From Dreissena polymorpha (taxonomy: Eukaryota; Mollusca; Bivalvia; Myida; Dreissenidae), in assembly GCF_020536995.1 (NCBI RefSeq), contig NC_068357.1, positions 72,219,468 through 72,283,467 of the forward strand: a DNA stretch of 64,000 nt. Direction: 5' to 3'. The position numbers and the translations under genes were made by a program. The notes beneath the pieces were generated by a model. That model made no database searches. It saw nothing but the letters and a program-made list of their open reading frames with translations, and was not told the origin of the DNA. This document shows positions 45,803 through 59,100 of this stretch, piece by piece. Positions within the stretch are counted from its first letter, which is position 1. Each line of letters begins with the position of its first letter.

Positions 45803-46279
45803 TTTCTCTCAATTTACATTGTTTTTGTTTTGGAACATTTGTAAACACAGCTTCATGCACTTTGGACAGCTAGTGTTTTTCCCGGATGTGATCGTCAGCT
45901 GCTGCGACCTTTACCTTCATTCGTACCAACGTTTTTCGAACCAAACAAAGTTATATTTATAATTAAACTAATCTCACAAGCGTTGTGGTAACTCATTCAA
46001 ATGAATATTTCGTTTTATATGTAAATGCATACATCAAATCAATACTATGTGTGCTAAGATCAGTTGTGCGTTCGATTTTTGCATTTACTGCGCTCGAAAG
46101 GGAAAGTTTCAACAAGGGAGGCTATTATGGGTTTAACAGTGTAATGCCCCTTGATTTTGATGAGATTCTTGGAGGAATGATTATCGGGAAATGATGCAAT
46201 TAATCTGTTAGTATGCACTTATATTAGAGAACAAATGCCGTTTACAATTATACAAAGTGATTTCTATATAATTAAATTT
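45803..46279 (-). promoter_or_regulatory. GPR137 5' flank
   Basis: Upstream of the start ATG (45802). Must contain the promoter or 5' UTR unless a distal exon exists. No clear TATA box or repeat. Confidence 0.4.
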
Positions 46280-47530
46280 GATTATTTAGCTGCAAATAAA
46301 TAAAGACAAACAACAATGTAAGTATGCAGATATTCTTAAAAACCTGCCGAGAGGACAGTTTGCAAGAACCATCATATAAAAAGCTCGAACTCCTCGTACA
46401 TAATCGGAGCGTGTGTCCCGGTCGACACATCTGAACATTGATCGCTGACTTCGGCCGATCTGCTCAGTAAGATGTCCCTTCACACGTTTCACATACCGGA
46501 GCTCTCGCTGCCTCGCCGCACGATCGAGCTTCACTCCAAATTGGCCCGCGTTCGCTCTCATTGGGTTGAGCGTGTGTGCCGTAGGGTTTACAATGTTTCT
46601 ACCGGGCTTCTCGAGATTCGTTCTAACTAATTGGGAAGTTTGGGGTGACTCAACGATTTATGACGCTCCAATTCGGCACTGCGAGTCTGCAGTCTGCCAT
46701 ACCTTTTATTTCGCAATTATCATTCGCACGTGCTATGTGTGGGAAACGATTTTGCAACTTGATCTCCAGTCTTGATTTTATGAATACGGCTCCAGAATGC
46801 GCTTTAGGGACCGCAAGTGATGTGTTGAGTCGGCGTTCATGTCGCACGACTGTTTTCCGGATTGCTGAGCAGGGTGCTGAGGACACATGCCTGATATACC
46901 CTGAGCTTGGTCTTCTCTGTTACCATCTTATTCTCTTAGACTCTATTGATCTCGCTATGGTAGCTGAAGTCTTTCCGATGCGGTTGCCCAGCTCAAAATC
47001 AATGGACAGGTTTATGCTGATGGTAGACTTAAGGTAGGCGAAGTCGTCGACCGCCTCTAGGATGCGTTGCTTGCATCCTTGTCCATGATGTTCGTTTTTT
47101 TACACGCAGGCATTAAGCCAAAAGTCCGAACAAGCCTTAGCAAAGAGTTTCTGTAGGGCTACTTTTGTATGCGTGGCAAGCGCAGCATCGTTCGCAAACA
47201 GCATCTCTCTTACAAGGACTTTGGTCACTTTTGTTTTGGCCCGTAAGCTAGTGAGGTTTAACAGTTTCCCATGAGACCTGGTGTGAATGTAGATGCCATC
47301 AATGGACGAGTCAAATGCGTACAAATGGTTGCCAGTCACGGGAGACTATGCGCTATTTAGTTTGTCACTTCTTTGGGAAACGCCTGCGTTGCTAAGCAAG
47401 TCGATGCGGGAACTCAAAATCAACCGAAAACAGGGTGCATCGCTTTGAACAGCCAAATCTTCATCAATTGTGCAGCGATTTCCATGAACTCGGTCCTATT
47501 CAACGCATAGCTTGAGTTGAATACATTGCT

Positions 47531-47551
47531 ATATATATAAATATATATATA
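47531..47551. repeat. (TA)n tract at left junction of the nested stack
   Basis: ATATATATAAATATATATATA immediately before the left inverted repeat of the 4.9-kb element. Probably part of the original TA-rich target. Confidence 0.7.
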
Positions 47552-48471
47552 CAGTCCACTCTCGTTATCTCGAAGTCGGCTGGAACAAGAAAAAAAAATC
47601 GAGATAACGAGAGTTCGAGATATCCAATTAGGTGTTTTTAAAGAAAAAATGAGACGAAAATTGACCCTGTTTTTAACATCTAAATACCTGCTAAGTGGTC
47701 TTACTAAAGCCGTCACTGTGTGCAAAGACCTATAGATAACACAGATTGGAATCTCTCGTCTTCGCTATAGCGATATGCGATAATATCTATCGGCGGACGC
47801 GGGTCACGTGACATTGATTTTGGAGATGCCGGTGTACCTGTAGATTCGGTTTATGGACGTTTCGTGCCACTGCCAGTTCGTGCCACTGATATTTGTGTGG
47901 AAAAGGGGTAGACGTTTCGTCCCACTGATAATATATAGGCAGATAGGTGTGAATAATGCTGTATAGGTGTGAATGATATTGGGGTGTACATTAATGTAGA
48001 AAATTACAACAATGTTAACAATTATAATTATAAATAACAAAAATAAAATGATTTATTGTTAGTATACAAATATGTGTACATAGTTCGTTATGTTCAATAA
48101 ATATAAAACATAAAGTGTTGTTATTTTTTATGCATCATGTGTACCAGGTATGTGTATGTAAAAATAAAATAAAAAATATTTGTGCATAGTTCATTATGTT
48201 TAAAAAATATAAAACATGAAGTGCTGTTATTTTTTATGCTTCATGTGTATGCACTATATACATAAATAATAATATAACACAAATGAACAATAATACATTT
48301 TATTCAATAAAGACCTAATAAAATGAAGTTGGTCTTTTACTTGTAGGAAAAGCTTATGCTTTACTATCGACTCACAAACTATCAATTAGCGGTAAGTGCC
48401 TTTAAGTTATTAGCAAACAATGAATTACCGACTCAGACCAATTAGTAAACAACTCACCGCTTTAAAGGGGC

Positions 48472-48979
48472 CTTTTCACAGATTTTGGCTTTTTTTTTAA
48501 CTTATTCATTAAATGCTTTATATTGATAAATGTAAACATTGGATCGTAAAAGCTCCAGTAAAAAATCAAGAAAAAAATAAAAAAAGGAAAAGAACATTGC
48601 CCGGAGCAGGTTTCGAACCAGTGACCCCTGGAGTCCTTCTAGAGTCCTGAAGTAAAAACGCTTTAGCCTACTGAGCTATTCCGCCGAGTACACATTCTTG
48701 ACGTATTTTATACCTTATATAAGCAATCTTCGTAGTTTCACAAAATTTAACGACAAAAACAGAACTCTCCAAATTATTCAATCGTTTCGCGTTGCAACGC
48801 TTTATAATTTTTAGGTTTTAAAATCGTCAAAAGATGCATATAATGGCTATATTAGAGCATGGTTAATGTTCAGTATTACTGTTTCCTCACAAATATCATA
48901 ACTAAAACGAAAACTTACGAATCTGAAACAACTTTTTTCAATTGTGTCAATTTACCAAAGCGTGAAAAGATCCCTTTAA
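48472..48979. mobile_element. TTAA-flanked element with a tRNA-like core, nested level 4
   Basis: Ends TTAAAGGGGCCTTTTCACAG and inverted GTGAAAAGATCCCTTTAA, with TTAA at both borders. The centre contains a tRNA-like segment on the minus strand. 508 bp; innermost element of the stack. Confidence 0.8.
48605..48693 (-). repeat. tRNA-derived (SINE-like) segment
   Basis: Minus strand has an A-box-like TAGCTCAGTAGGCTAAAGCG and a perfect B-box GGTTCGAAACC, spaced with a long variable region as in Ser/Leu-type tRNAs. Acceptor-stem pairing is poor. It is therefore a tRNA-derived repeat, not a functional tRNA gene. Confidence 0.65.
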
Positions 48980-50003
48980 TGATGATTCAAACTGTGTAAT
49001 GAATATAATGTTAATTTATTGAAAATGTTTTAATATATTTATGTAATCAATCTAGATATTGTTAAAATGTATGTATGCATTCCCTTTTGATATTGTTAAT
49101 GTATAATATAAAAGAGTATAGTAAATCTTGTTTCGTTTCTTGTAATAATATACCGGTAATGTAAATTTATTGAAAATGTTCGAATATATTTATGTTAACA
49201 ATCTAGATATTGTTAATGTTTTATAAGAAGCATGTAAATTGACTCTTAAACATTTTTGTTCATGTAATTAAAAATAAATCTTGAAATCGCAGAATACTTT
49301 TAAACTGAATAAATAATCTTGAAATAAAACAATGTTGATTTAACATTGAACAGATGTTACAATCAAAGGTGCGAAAGTTACCCGTTATGATTCACACCTA
49401 TACGGTATTATTCACACCTATCCGCTTATATATCAGTGGGACGAAACGTCCAATGCCCTCCTACACAAATATCAGTGGCACGAACTGGTAGTGGCACGAA
49501 ACGTCCAGCACCCGTAGATTCTACCCTGTTCCAGCTGCTGTCGGCCATTTTTTTTATAAAGCAAACAATTATTCTTCGTAATTAGTCGTTAATATTTGAT
49601 GTCGTAGGGTATTCTGAGCATGATCTGGTAAGTTTATATTATTTTGATATTGTTATTAACAATTTTAATGTGTTAATTAGTGTTTTTAGCGCTCGGTTGT
49701 CAGTTGGCAAAGCAATGAATGCCTGAAAGCGCAACGTTACGAACTTAACGTAGTGAGCAAAGTCGGTCGCCGAAAAAAGACATATTGAATATTTTTTGTG
49801 TGATTAAAAATAAGTATTTATTTTCTGTGTTGATAATTCTTTAGGTTTTGGTAGTTATTATTCTAATTAATTATTAATTTATCGGAATTTGAAAGAGAAC
49901 ACTGGATTCGTTCATTTTCGATAATTTTTGAAAAATTGAAAGGCCCGAAGCATTTTTCTATAAACTTCTTCATTAAGCATCACATATTGATAACGTACGA
50001 TTT

Positions 50004-50600
50004 TTATGCTAGGTGAGATGTTAATCTATGTATGATTTATAAAAAGTAGACGAAAATGAGGTATTTTAAAGGATTTTGCCTTTGTACAATTTGTACTATT
50101 TATACTGTTATTTCATTCAATCTAGTGGTTTGTATTTTGTTGAAACACTTTTCTATTTTATTTCTCATCCCATATATTTGAAGTAAGATTTTTTTATGCT
50201 ATGCAATATGTTAATCTAAGTATAGATTTAAACAAACTAGAAGAAAATATTCAATTTAAAGTATTTGGCCTTTTACAATGTTGGTACAATTTTAAGCTCT
50301 TTTCTTCTGCTGTACAAGATAGCTGTCAAACGTGTTTTTGTTCTTTTTGATAAACTTTTTCATTTTTCATCCCAAATCGATTAAGTCAGATTGTTATGCT
50401 TGGTGATATGTAATTCTAGGTATGATTTATAAAAAGTAGACGAAAATAAGTCATTTAAAAGGATTTTGCCTTTGTTCAATTTTATACTGTTATTTCATTC
50501 AATCATTTTTTCACACCTGTCGCCATAGTGGTTTGTTTCTTTTTGAAAAACTTTTCTATTTCTCATCCAATATCGTTGAAGTAAGATTGTTTACTAGTAT
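50004..50600. repeat. three diverged direct repeats of about 195 bp
   Basis: Copies start near 50004, 50194 and 50397, marked by TATGCTAGGTGAGATGTTAA, ATTTATAAAAAGTAGACGAA, GGATTTTGCCTTTG and CATCCCATAT-like words. They lie inside the 4-kb TIR element. Confidence 0.7.
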
Positions 50601-52448
50601 GTCCAACTTATAAGATACACAATCGAGAATAGCCTTTTTTTAAACAGCATTTCACCGTGTTTATAACGTACTATTATAAACAAGTATATTAAAATCTAAC
50701 ACATTCACAACAAAGACTTACCTTAATTGGACATCACAATGACATATAAAGAATGAATTCGCCGGCCGCGGCCACTGATCACACAATTAAAATCAATCAA
50801 CAACGCAAACTGATAATTGAAGTAAGAATCCCTTCTTTTAATTAATTCTCAAGAGTAAAGAAAAAAAAAACACAAAGCATCTCAGTTCGCTAATTGATCC
50901 GACGATTAACACGCGCGTGAAATGTTTTTGTTTTTTTCTTTTCGCGAAATCCTAGCCCACGATACTGAAAGCTTAATTTAATTACCAAAAGAAAAAAAAC
51001 TGGATTACAAACAAAACTTTAATAACCTATAACTCATGAATAAGATCTAAATAAAAAGAGAATTAAACAATGGAAAAAAATCTACACAATCAATATTGAA
51101 ATAAGTCTGACTAAAACCGTTTTTGGATCGAACGATCATAGCATTTATTTTACTGTAATGTTGTTTTAATCAGAGACCTAGATCTATGTGTCCACATATA
51201 TCTATCCGTTTTGAAATAATAATATTTTATAAGGTTTTAACTGTTTGAAATACCAAATTATACAAGAATATTTTATCAGCAAAAGCCTTTCAAATAAACT
51301 ATTCAACAGCATTCTCGCCGCGATTTGGAAGTTCTTAGCGCAATTTCTTCAATGATCGCGGCATTATAAATTCTTATTGTAGGTAAATAAAATCGAGATT
51401 TTATAAAAACATAATTACTCATGTTTCTATGAAACTTTATTTTATTAAAATCGGATCATTACTGACCAAGTTACAGCCGCCTTTCTACAGCGCCGTAACA
51501 TTTTCGCATAACTTTGCTCGATAATCGTAGCCGTTGCTACTGACGCGTCGCTATCTTATCGCAATCGTGATACACCGGCTATCTCCGGACTACTCCGATT
51601 GATTCATGGAATAAATCGTCTGCTGATCTCAAGTGTTCTTATCAGTTTCTCGACCACGTGACCCCGCCGAGAGATAGCCCGATAAGGCGCGAAGTTTCCA
51701 ATCTGTGTTATCTATAGGTCTTTGCTGTGTGGGATAATACTCTCTACCTGATATATACTCGTTTTTACGAGGCACGATTAATTTTGCTATTTAAATGCTT
51801 AAAATGGCGTTTTAAGTATTACAGAATTGCATCAACACATGCGGTTATAATTTTTCTAAACTGTCGAGTAAACACATCCGGTAATGTTGCTATTTAAAGT
51901 TATGATGCAATTGACGCCCAATCATTCTGCAAATTTGCGTCGGTTTATATACGCAAAAATATAACTCAATGAAATTTTGAATGTTGTTTGTAAAAACAAT
52001 TATTCTTTCGGCCTTTCGGCAAGCTGTGTATTAATTGCAGTTAGTTGATGTTAAAGTGACAGTTAAAGTGACAGGCCTTATTCAAGGATTAATGGCTAAC
52101 GACATGACACACTTGTAATCATTGATGCAATTAACGGATCAATTTCCTACCGCACAGTATCGGAAGCAGCCGAGCGAATCGGGACGGTGAAGTATCAAAG
52201 ACACAATTTCTCACCTTTTGCCGACACTGGGACAGTTATTCGCACTTCGAGATAAACAACAGTATAACATGTAAAATCGGGACTCGGGACAAAATTTTAT
52301 ATCGAGATATCAAATTATTCGACATAACGAAAATCGAGATATGCGATGTTTATTTATATAGATAAAGAAGGAAAAAAGTGGGGACAATGGGCTTACTTGG
52401 ACATTTCGAGAATCTCGAGATATCCGATGTCGAGATAACGAGAGTGGA

Positions 52449-52553
<105 letters not shown>

Positions 52554-52860
52554 CTGCGCAAGCTGGGCGGGGGACAGTCGATCTTCTCCAGAGGCAGGAC
52601 AGTCCATGTCTGCTGACCAAGTCAAAAGCCATTGTAAGGTCAATGAACGCATTGTAAAGAGGCATACCCTTTTCTCTTCACTTTCCTTGGAGTTGGCGTA
52701 CTGTAAAGATCATGTCGGTGGTGGATCTGTCGGCGCGGAATCCACACTGGGATTCAGGATAGATTCTTGCTGCATGGGTCTGAAGTCCGTTAAGGAGTAT
52801 GCGAGCAAAGACCTTCCAAATCACGCTCAGCAGAGAGATGTCTCTGTAGTTGTTTAAGTC

Positions 52861-55514
52861 ATTCCGATCAAGTTTTGTTGTTCCATATCCTGATATTCGA
52901 TTTTACTGAAATATTTTAAATTGTTTTCCAAACTGACCGTTAAACATGCAAAAGTATTAAGCTTTAACCAAGCCATCGATCGTTCCAGCAGTTAGTGCAT
53001 TGCATGCACACGCAGGTAACATCGCTGCAAACCGTACTGTAGTTTTCCTTTTCATACCCTATACTTCACAAAATAGGTAGTCTATTAAATTACCTGTTAA
53101 TGTAAACGTGATCACTGTTTGTAGATTGCACGTTTTCTATTTCGAAACTATTTTGATATGACCTCAATCTTCAAAATGGTTCCTGTGCGCGGAGGAAAAC
53201 AGATCCATCTTATATGGTTGACCATTTGGGCCAATGTATTTCGAAATGCTTCACTTCACTGACAAGCGCCACGTTATTTTATAATCCGTTCATGCTATGA
53301 ACAGGCAATCCCTGTTTTGACAATAAAATTTTGTATTTTGACCGATAAACTCATGCTTTGAAATTGACCAGTGTGCTTCTTGCACGCGACGCACTTTATA
53401 GGTGACCATGTGTGCCTTTACATATCCATTAAATAAATCAAACCGAAAGACCTAAATAAAATGTATTTTTTAAAAATATACAGTGTTTATATAAAGTGAA
53501 TTTTGTTGGTTAAAAAAGATCTTCACTAAAATCAAGGATCATAGTCTTATGACTATTGTCCGTGATGTTTTATTAATTCTTGAAATGCGCATCTTACCGT
53601 GTATGTTATGTTTATAGGTGTATATCGCAACCGTTGTTTATTTTTCGTGGTTTCACTTCATATACACTTATATTTGTTAATGCAGCATCAACATACTAAA
53701 ACAATGTCCCGGATAGAGAAAAATAATGCATTTGAATATCAACCGTATTTTCTTTTGACAACTGATCATGCATGTGCGATATGTGAATCTAAATTTAGTT
53801 TGAGTGCAGATTCGTTCATACGACACAAAGAGGCAATTTTGTTTAACGGATCATTTTAATTTCTTGCAACGATATCTATTCATACGACAAACGAACACAA
53901 ACTCCGATCCTAATACAAAGACAGTTCCGCTCGGCTTAGAGGACTGTGACAGTCATGTAAAATATCGAATATAATATATATATTTTATAAACAATTGGAA
54001 GCAAGATGAGTTGCAGATAATTGGTCAGTAACCACATTTGAACTAACTCTTTTGACCTGTTAATTCTTTTCAGCTCAATTCAACAGTGAAAAATGCGCAT
54101 AATATCACTTTAATTTCAGTGCAATGCATATGATGATATTCACCAAAATATGTGTAGAGAAGCTCTTATGTATTCAAAACATGTTGTTGTTTTTTTGAAA
54201 AACAAATTTAAACAAGCATTTGTACATTTTATTGCATACATATTTATACAGAAATAATGAATAAAACAAAACTATGATTAATGAACGTATCTGCTCAAAT
54301 AGTGGAATATTCTACCAATGCACTCTTAAAATGAAGATAATCACCTTGATTTTGGCAATACACTTCTTAAATAGCAAAAACGACGTATACATATGTTTTC
54401 AATCAATGAATTCAGTGGTGTTGTACGATCTAAAAATACATACCAGGGGGGAATATATGCATACATGATGTTTGAAATATAATGGGTAACTAGATGTTGT
54501 CAAAAGAGCATGCATTCCCGTACTATATTATACTGGACACATAAACAAGTGTTGTGTGCAATACAAAATGTGAAAAGATAATCCCACATGTATTTAATAT
54601 TCCTTTGTAATGTTGCTACACATTAAGCCTATGTCAAAATTATGTGACATTTACCTGCATTGTCTTGATAACTATTTAGATCATTGGAACAAAACTTTTT
54701 GAAGTCCCATCATTCATAACCAAGTTATAGGCTCAACATAACAACGCTTTGTATAAACACAAACACGCACTTTCACTATATACATTTAAGGAATATGTGA
54801 AAACTTCAGTGTCTAATGTGACCTTGACCTTAACCCAGCATCTTCATATAACGATCATTTGGTCCTATTTATTTTGAAATCCCTTGATGCATATAAAGGC
54901 TACGAGTTGGAAATTAATATGTACTTTTATCATATACATGTGCAAATGTGCCCACTGGCACCTTGATCTTGAAGCAAGTGACAAGTTTTGTATCGTGTTT
55001 GTTTCATGCTACATGCAGTCTTGATATGATGAGGATCATCCTTTGTGCCACTTTGAAATCATATGATAAACTACAAAGTTTTAAGCAATGCATGAAATGC
55101 CAACAAAAAAAGGAACAAGCACACATAAGGAGATTGTTACTAAATGCCCTCCTGCATCATCATGGCGGTGTAAAAAAACAAGTTATTAACATGAATATGT
55201 AATTGTTGACAGTTTAACTGGAAGTATCTCCACAGTTCCTAATGTATATTAAGTGAATAGTCAAACACTATTCAGAATTAATCTGGATAACTATCATGTT
55301 AAAGCCATTGTGATAAAAATAACTTCAACATAAATGTTTATTTAACAAATTTCTGAAAAATAATTTATTAAATGATGAAATTGTCGAGGTAAAGTTTATG
55401 AGCTTCTTAACCACAAAGATAAAACGGACATAAATTTCTAATAAACACAAATAAAAAATGAAATAAAATGTTGCAATGTCATAGCAATGGTAAGTCAAGT
55501 TCAACACACATAAT
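52861..55514. other. intergenic sequence between the LINE remnant and ARL2
   Basis: No gene, RNA or repeat recognised. Short frames at 53599-53859 and 54948-55202 lack family features. Confidence 0.4.
55337..55342 (-). promoter_or_regulatory. possible ARL2 polyadenylation signal
   Basis: AATAAA on the minus strand about 770 bp after the ARL2 stop codon. A nearer signal was not obvious; weak assignment. Confidence 0.3.
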
Positions 55515-55725
55515 TAACCCTTTGCATGCTGGGAAATTTATCGTCTGCTAAAATGTCGTCTGCTGAATTTCTACAATAAGCATTTCTTCGATTTTTTTCA
55601 AAAATTACTATCAGAATAGCAAACAGTTTGGATCCAGATGAGACGCCACGTTCTGTGGCGTCTCATCTGGATCCCAACTGTTTGCAAAGGCCTTCAAAAT
55701 TCGGTTCCCGCATTGTAAGGGTTAA
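55515..55725. mobile_element. TTAA-flanked MITE with a long central hairpin
   Basis: Ends TTAACCCTTTGCATGCTGGG and inverted TTAACCCTTACAATGCGGGA. The centre (55621-55683) is an almost perfect palindrome of about 63 bases: AAACAGTTTGGATCCAGATG, then AGACGCCAC, 5-nt loop GTTCT, and back. Lies 3' of ARL2. Confidence 0.85.
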
Positions 55726-56109
55726 AATTTAACAGCTTAAAGACGTAGAAGCTAAAATATTTAACATGTTTAATTTTCAACTTATAACTTTTTTTCTGAC
55801 TAGATAATTTTTTTTTAAAAGACATGCAACAACTAGACATGTTTCGCAGCTGTTTACTAAATCATATTTTTCTATAACATTTCAATCCAGGATTTGATCT
55901 ATGCATTGAAGGCTTGAAGCACATAAACAATAAATGTCAAGGGTGATGACATACATGACAACAAACGCAGCAGGCGCATACAATCCGGGGAAACAGAATA
56001 TACAACTCTGTAAATCCAGCCATCACAGAGTTACTTGTCTCCAACTGCAGCATCCTGCAAAGCCCTCACTTCACCCTGCCAATCCCTGTCCCTGCCAGCA
56101 TCCTGGGGC

Positions 56110-59100
56110 TCAGTCCATGGTGAATATTCGTGAAGCTATGTCATCTATGATCCAGTCTATGCCCTCCAGCAGGCTCTCTCCTGTGACTGCACTGCAGGCC
56201 TGTATGAGCCAGTGGTGCGTCGTGATCTCATCCAGATTCAAGCCCTAAAGTTACATGAGCCGCGCTCTGTGAAAAGGGGGCTTAATGCATGTGAAGCCAG
56301 CACAGGCTAATCAGGGACGACACTTTTCTGCTTTTATAATATTTTTTGTTTAAAGAAAGTTTCTTCTTTGCAAGAGTCCAGTTGAGGCGGAATGTATTTC
56401 CCTAATCTGGGATGACACTTTACACACAGGCATTAAACCCCCTTTTCACAGAGCATGGCTCATATAAAATATTACATTATTTATTATGAATTAACCATTT
56501 ACCACTTAGATACATATTTTGACGCATTTGTAGTCCCTTAAAAAGTTAAATTTAATTTAAGATCTTTTACTAGATTCAAGTTTTAAAGGCTTCATTTCAA
56601 ACCCATAGATACTGATGAGCAGCATAAAACCTGACTGCCAGTTACTTGGAGGCTGTTCTGGTTTAATGCTGTTTGCACATTGCCATTTTCACTTTGACTC
56701 TGAGGGGGAAATGGTTAAGCAGAAATATACTAAGAATATTTATTGGCTTATGTGGTATAGAAAATAATGATGATCAATAGTGAATAAAAAAAATGTATTT
56801 TCTTTTCATTGTATGATTGTTCAATGTTGTTGTTGTTTTCCTCTGAATTTCTGTTACTTTGTTTTGCTGGCAGATTTTATGGGAATCATAATATTATGAG
56901 GCCAAAATCAGGAACAATTATGAAACAGTAAACATTACCCTAGTGGTTATTATCAATATTTTAAACATAATTACAATTGGTACCAGTTACTGAAATCACA
57001 AACAAAATTGTTTTAATTTTCAAATTAATTTTTAGCTGCCCATGATGAAGACTGCCCTGACTCCAAGTATCATATAAGTTTTATTATCACATTACGTCCA
57101 GAATTCAGTATTGACCAATGCGAATAGACGTAACGTTGGAAATGTTTAAAATCGAGACTTCAGATGAATCTCAAGAATGCTCTTTATTATGGGACCTGAT
57201 TTAGACACGCACCTTTCTTATTTCTTGTGCTGAAAGAGCGCCAGGCAAGTCTTGTTTGTTTGCAAACACTAGTAATGTGGCTCCAGCAAGTCTCTGAAAC
57301 ACAGCAGCTTTGAGGAACAAAAAACAACATTTAATGAGATGCATAACAGTTTCCTCTTTCTATTCTACATGAACCAGAAATGTCAGTCTCTTAAGTAGAT
57401 TTTTTTTCATAAAATTAATACTCTTTTCCAATAAATACTCCATGTACACTATTTTTAAAGTCCTCTTTTGAGAAAAACAAAAGAATGAAATAAAGTAAGT
57501 TTAACATATTTTGATTCAATCAAACTGTGTTAAAATGATAAGATCAGAAAACATGTACACACTTAGTTGTGAATGGTAAGTAAAATATGTTGTTGAAGGA
57601 TATGTACTTAAAACTTAAAAAATACTTGTAGTGTACCAGCATAAACATGGAAAGTGAAACAGCAATAATGTTAGATCTATAAATGTTATATATTGTCAAA
57701 ATCCAAGTGATACTGAATGAATGCTTCTCACTATTTTTTTCTCACCGTATAATACTTGTATCATATTTCAAAGATTCATTTCAAATACACGCAACAAATC
57801 ACACACAGATAAAAGAAAACCAGACACACATGCTCCAGCTACATATTGGAATAATAAACAGTCTCATTTACAATACCAGAAAAATAATAAACTAATTAAT
57901 AAATTTGTTTTATTGATATTTAATCAAAATCACTGATACCTCTTCCAACAACAGATTATGGAGTTCCTGCTTGCAGTCTGCCAGCCTCATTCTATCAGCG
58001 CTGTCCACGACCCATATCAGCCCATCAGTGCTCTCAAAGTAGTTACGCCAGTAAGAACGTAGTGACTTCTGCCCCCCTACGTCCCAGATGTTCAGTTTGA
58101 ACCTATAGATATGCATAGCGGTGCATAGATTACGGAGATACAAGCTGACTTAAACAGTAAAAGGCAGAGCTTGAATTAGTATGGGAATTACTTATTTAAA
58201 TAATATAATTTTCATTTGATGGAACACACTGAGTAAATGAATAAAGAGTGGCACTAATTTAATATGATAACTGTTTACATACACCCCACATCAACATACA
58301 ACACACTGATTAGTTTTTTTTCAAATTAAAGGTTAGTACCCTCATTTATTTCAATAATAAATCTTACCTTTTGACTTATATTTATGTAGATCATAAACAT
58401 GCTCGTTATTATGTATTTTGAGCAAGACATTTGTTCTTTTTCTTTTGAATTATTGAAAAAAGATGAATGGTGTGATAAAAAAGTATAACTTAAGTGTTCT
58501 TTTTTGCGAGTAAAAATGTATATATATTTTTTTACTTTTTACTTTATCAACAATCTTTGTTGGTCAAATTGTATTAATCATTTAATTAAATAATAAATAA
58601 ATATAAAATGTAAAACATATCTTTGTCGGTCAAATGTCACTATAAGGTATATTTACTAAATCATGTATTAATTTGTTAATCAAAAAGCTTAATTTGTTAA
58701 TAAAAGAAGCTTTATATACCCTTTATGTTCCAATGTCTTGATGTTAAAGCCCAAGGTAGGTGAGATGGTGTCAATATCTTCACCATTGAACTTCTTCAAT
58801 ATCGTGGTCTTCCCTGCATTATCAAGACCTCTATGTAACGTTAAGGAATCTTTAAATGTTGACATGTACTTGAAATATGTGCTACTGGTATTTATGAAAC
58901 AGGTGTGTCTCTTGTAAGATCAAATACACTCAGTAAAATATCATTTTTTATGAAATGTGTTTACAAATAACCCTTCACTGGTTAAGGCATCCACATCAGT
59001 GCAAGGTATTAGTGACAATTTTAATATTATGTCTCATGTGATCACGCAACATATACCTATTCTATTCTATACATATATTTTTAACATATTCTAAAGCGAG

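Larger units (their letters stand above)
47848..49513. mobile_element. 1.67-kb element with TIRs of about 135 bp, nested level 3
   Basis: Left arm TGGACGTTTCGTGCCACTGC, CAGTTCGTGCCACTGATATT and onward to ATAGGTGTGAATAATGC; the right arm is the inverse with scattered mismatches. GTAGATTC flanks it at 47840-47847 and 49514-49521 (8-bp duplication). Inside the arms ACGTTTCGT and ATAGGTGTGAAT are each present twice. No transposase. Long TIRs fit Mutator-like elements, but this is only a guess. Confidence 0.8.
47722..51725. mobile_element. 4.0-kb TIR element, TSD TGTGT, nested level 2
   Basis: Ends GCAAAGACCTATAGATAACA plus CAGATTGGAA and inverted TTCCAATCTG, TGTTATCTATAGGTCTTTGC. TGTGT occurs directly outside both ends (47717-47721 and 51726-51730). 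Weaker inverted similarity extends inward about 100 bp (GGGTCACGTGACATT / GGTCACGTGGTCGAG). No coding region. Superfamily not assigned. Confidence 0.8.

Noticed and set aside
45720-45962. 80-codon plus-strand frame
   Set aside because: Antisense to the first coding exon of GPR137.
46566-47037. Plus-strand frames of 69-130 codons
   Set aside because: Antisense to the LINE C-terminal region; no independent gene features.
48605-48693. Functional tRNA gene on the minus strand
   Set aside because: The B-box is perfect but acceptor-stem pairing is poor and it is embedded in a mobile element.
53599-53859. 86-codon frame with a CxxC (AICESKFSL)
   Set aside because: Looked briefly like a zinc-binding end, but no further motif or homologue can be supported.
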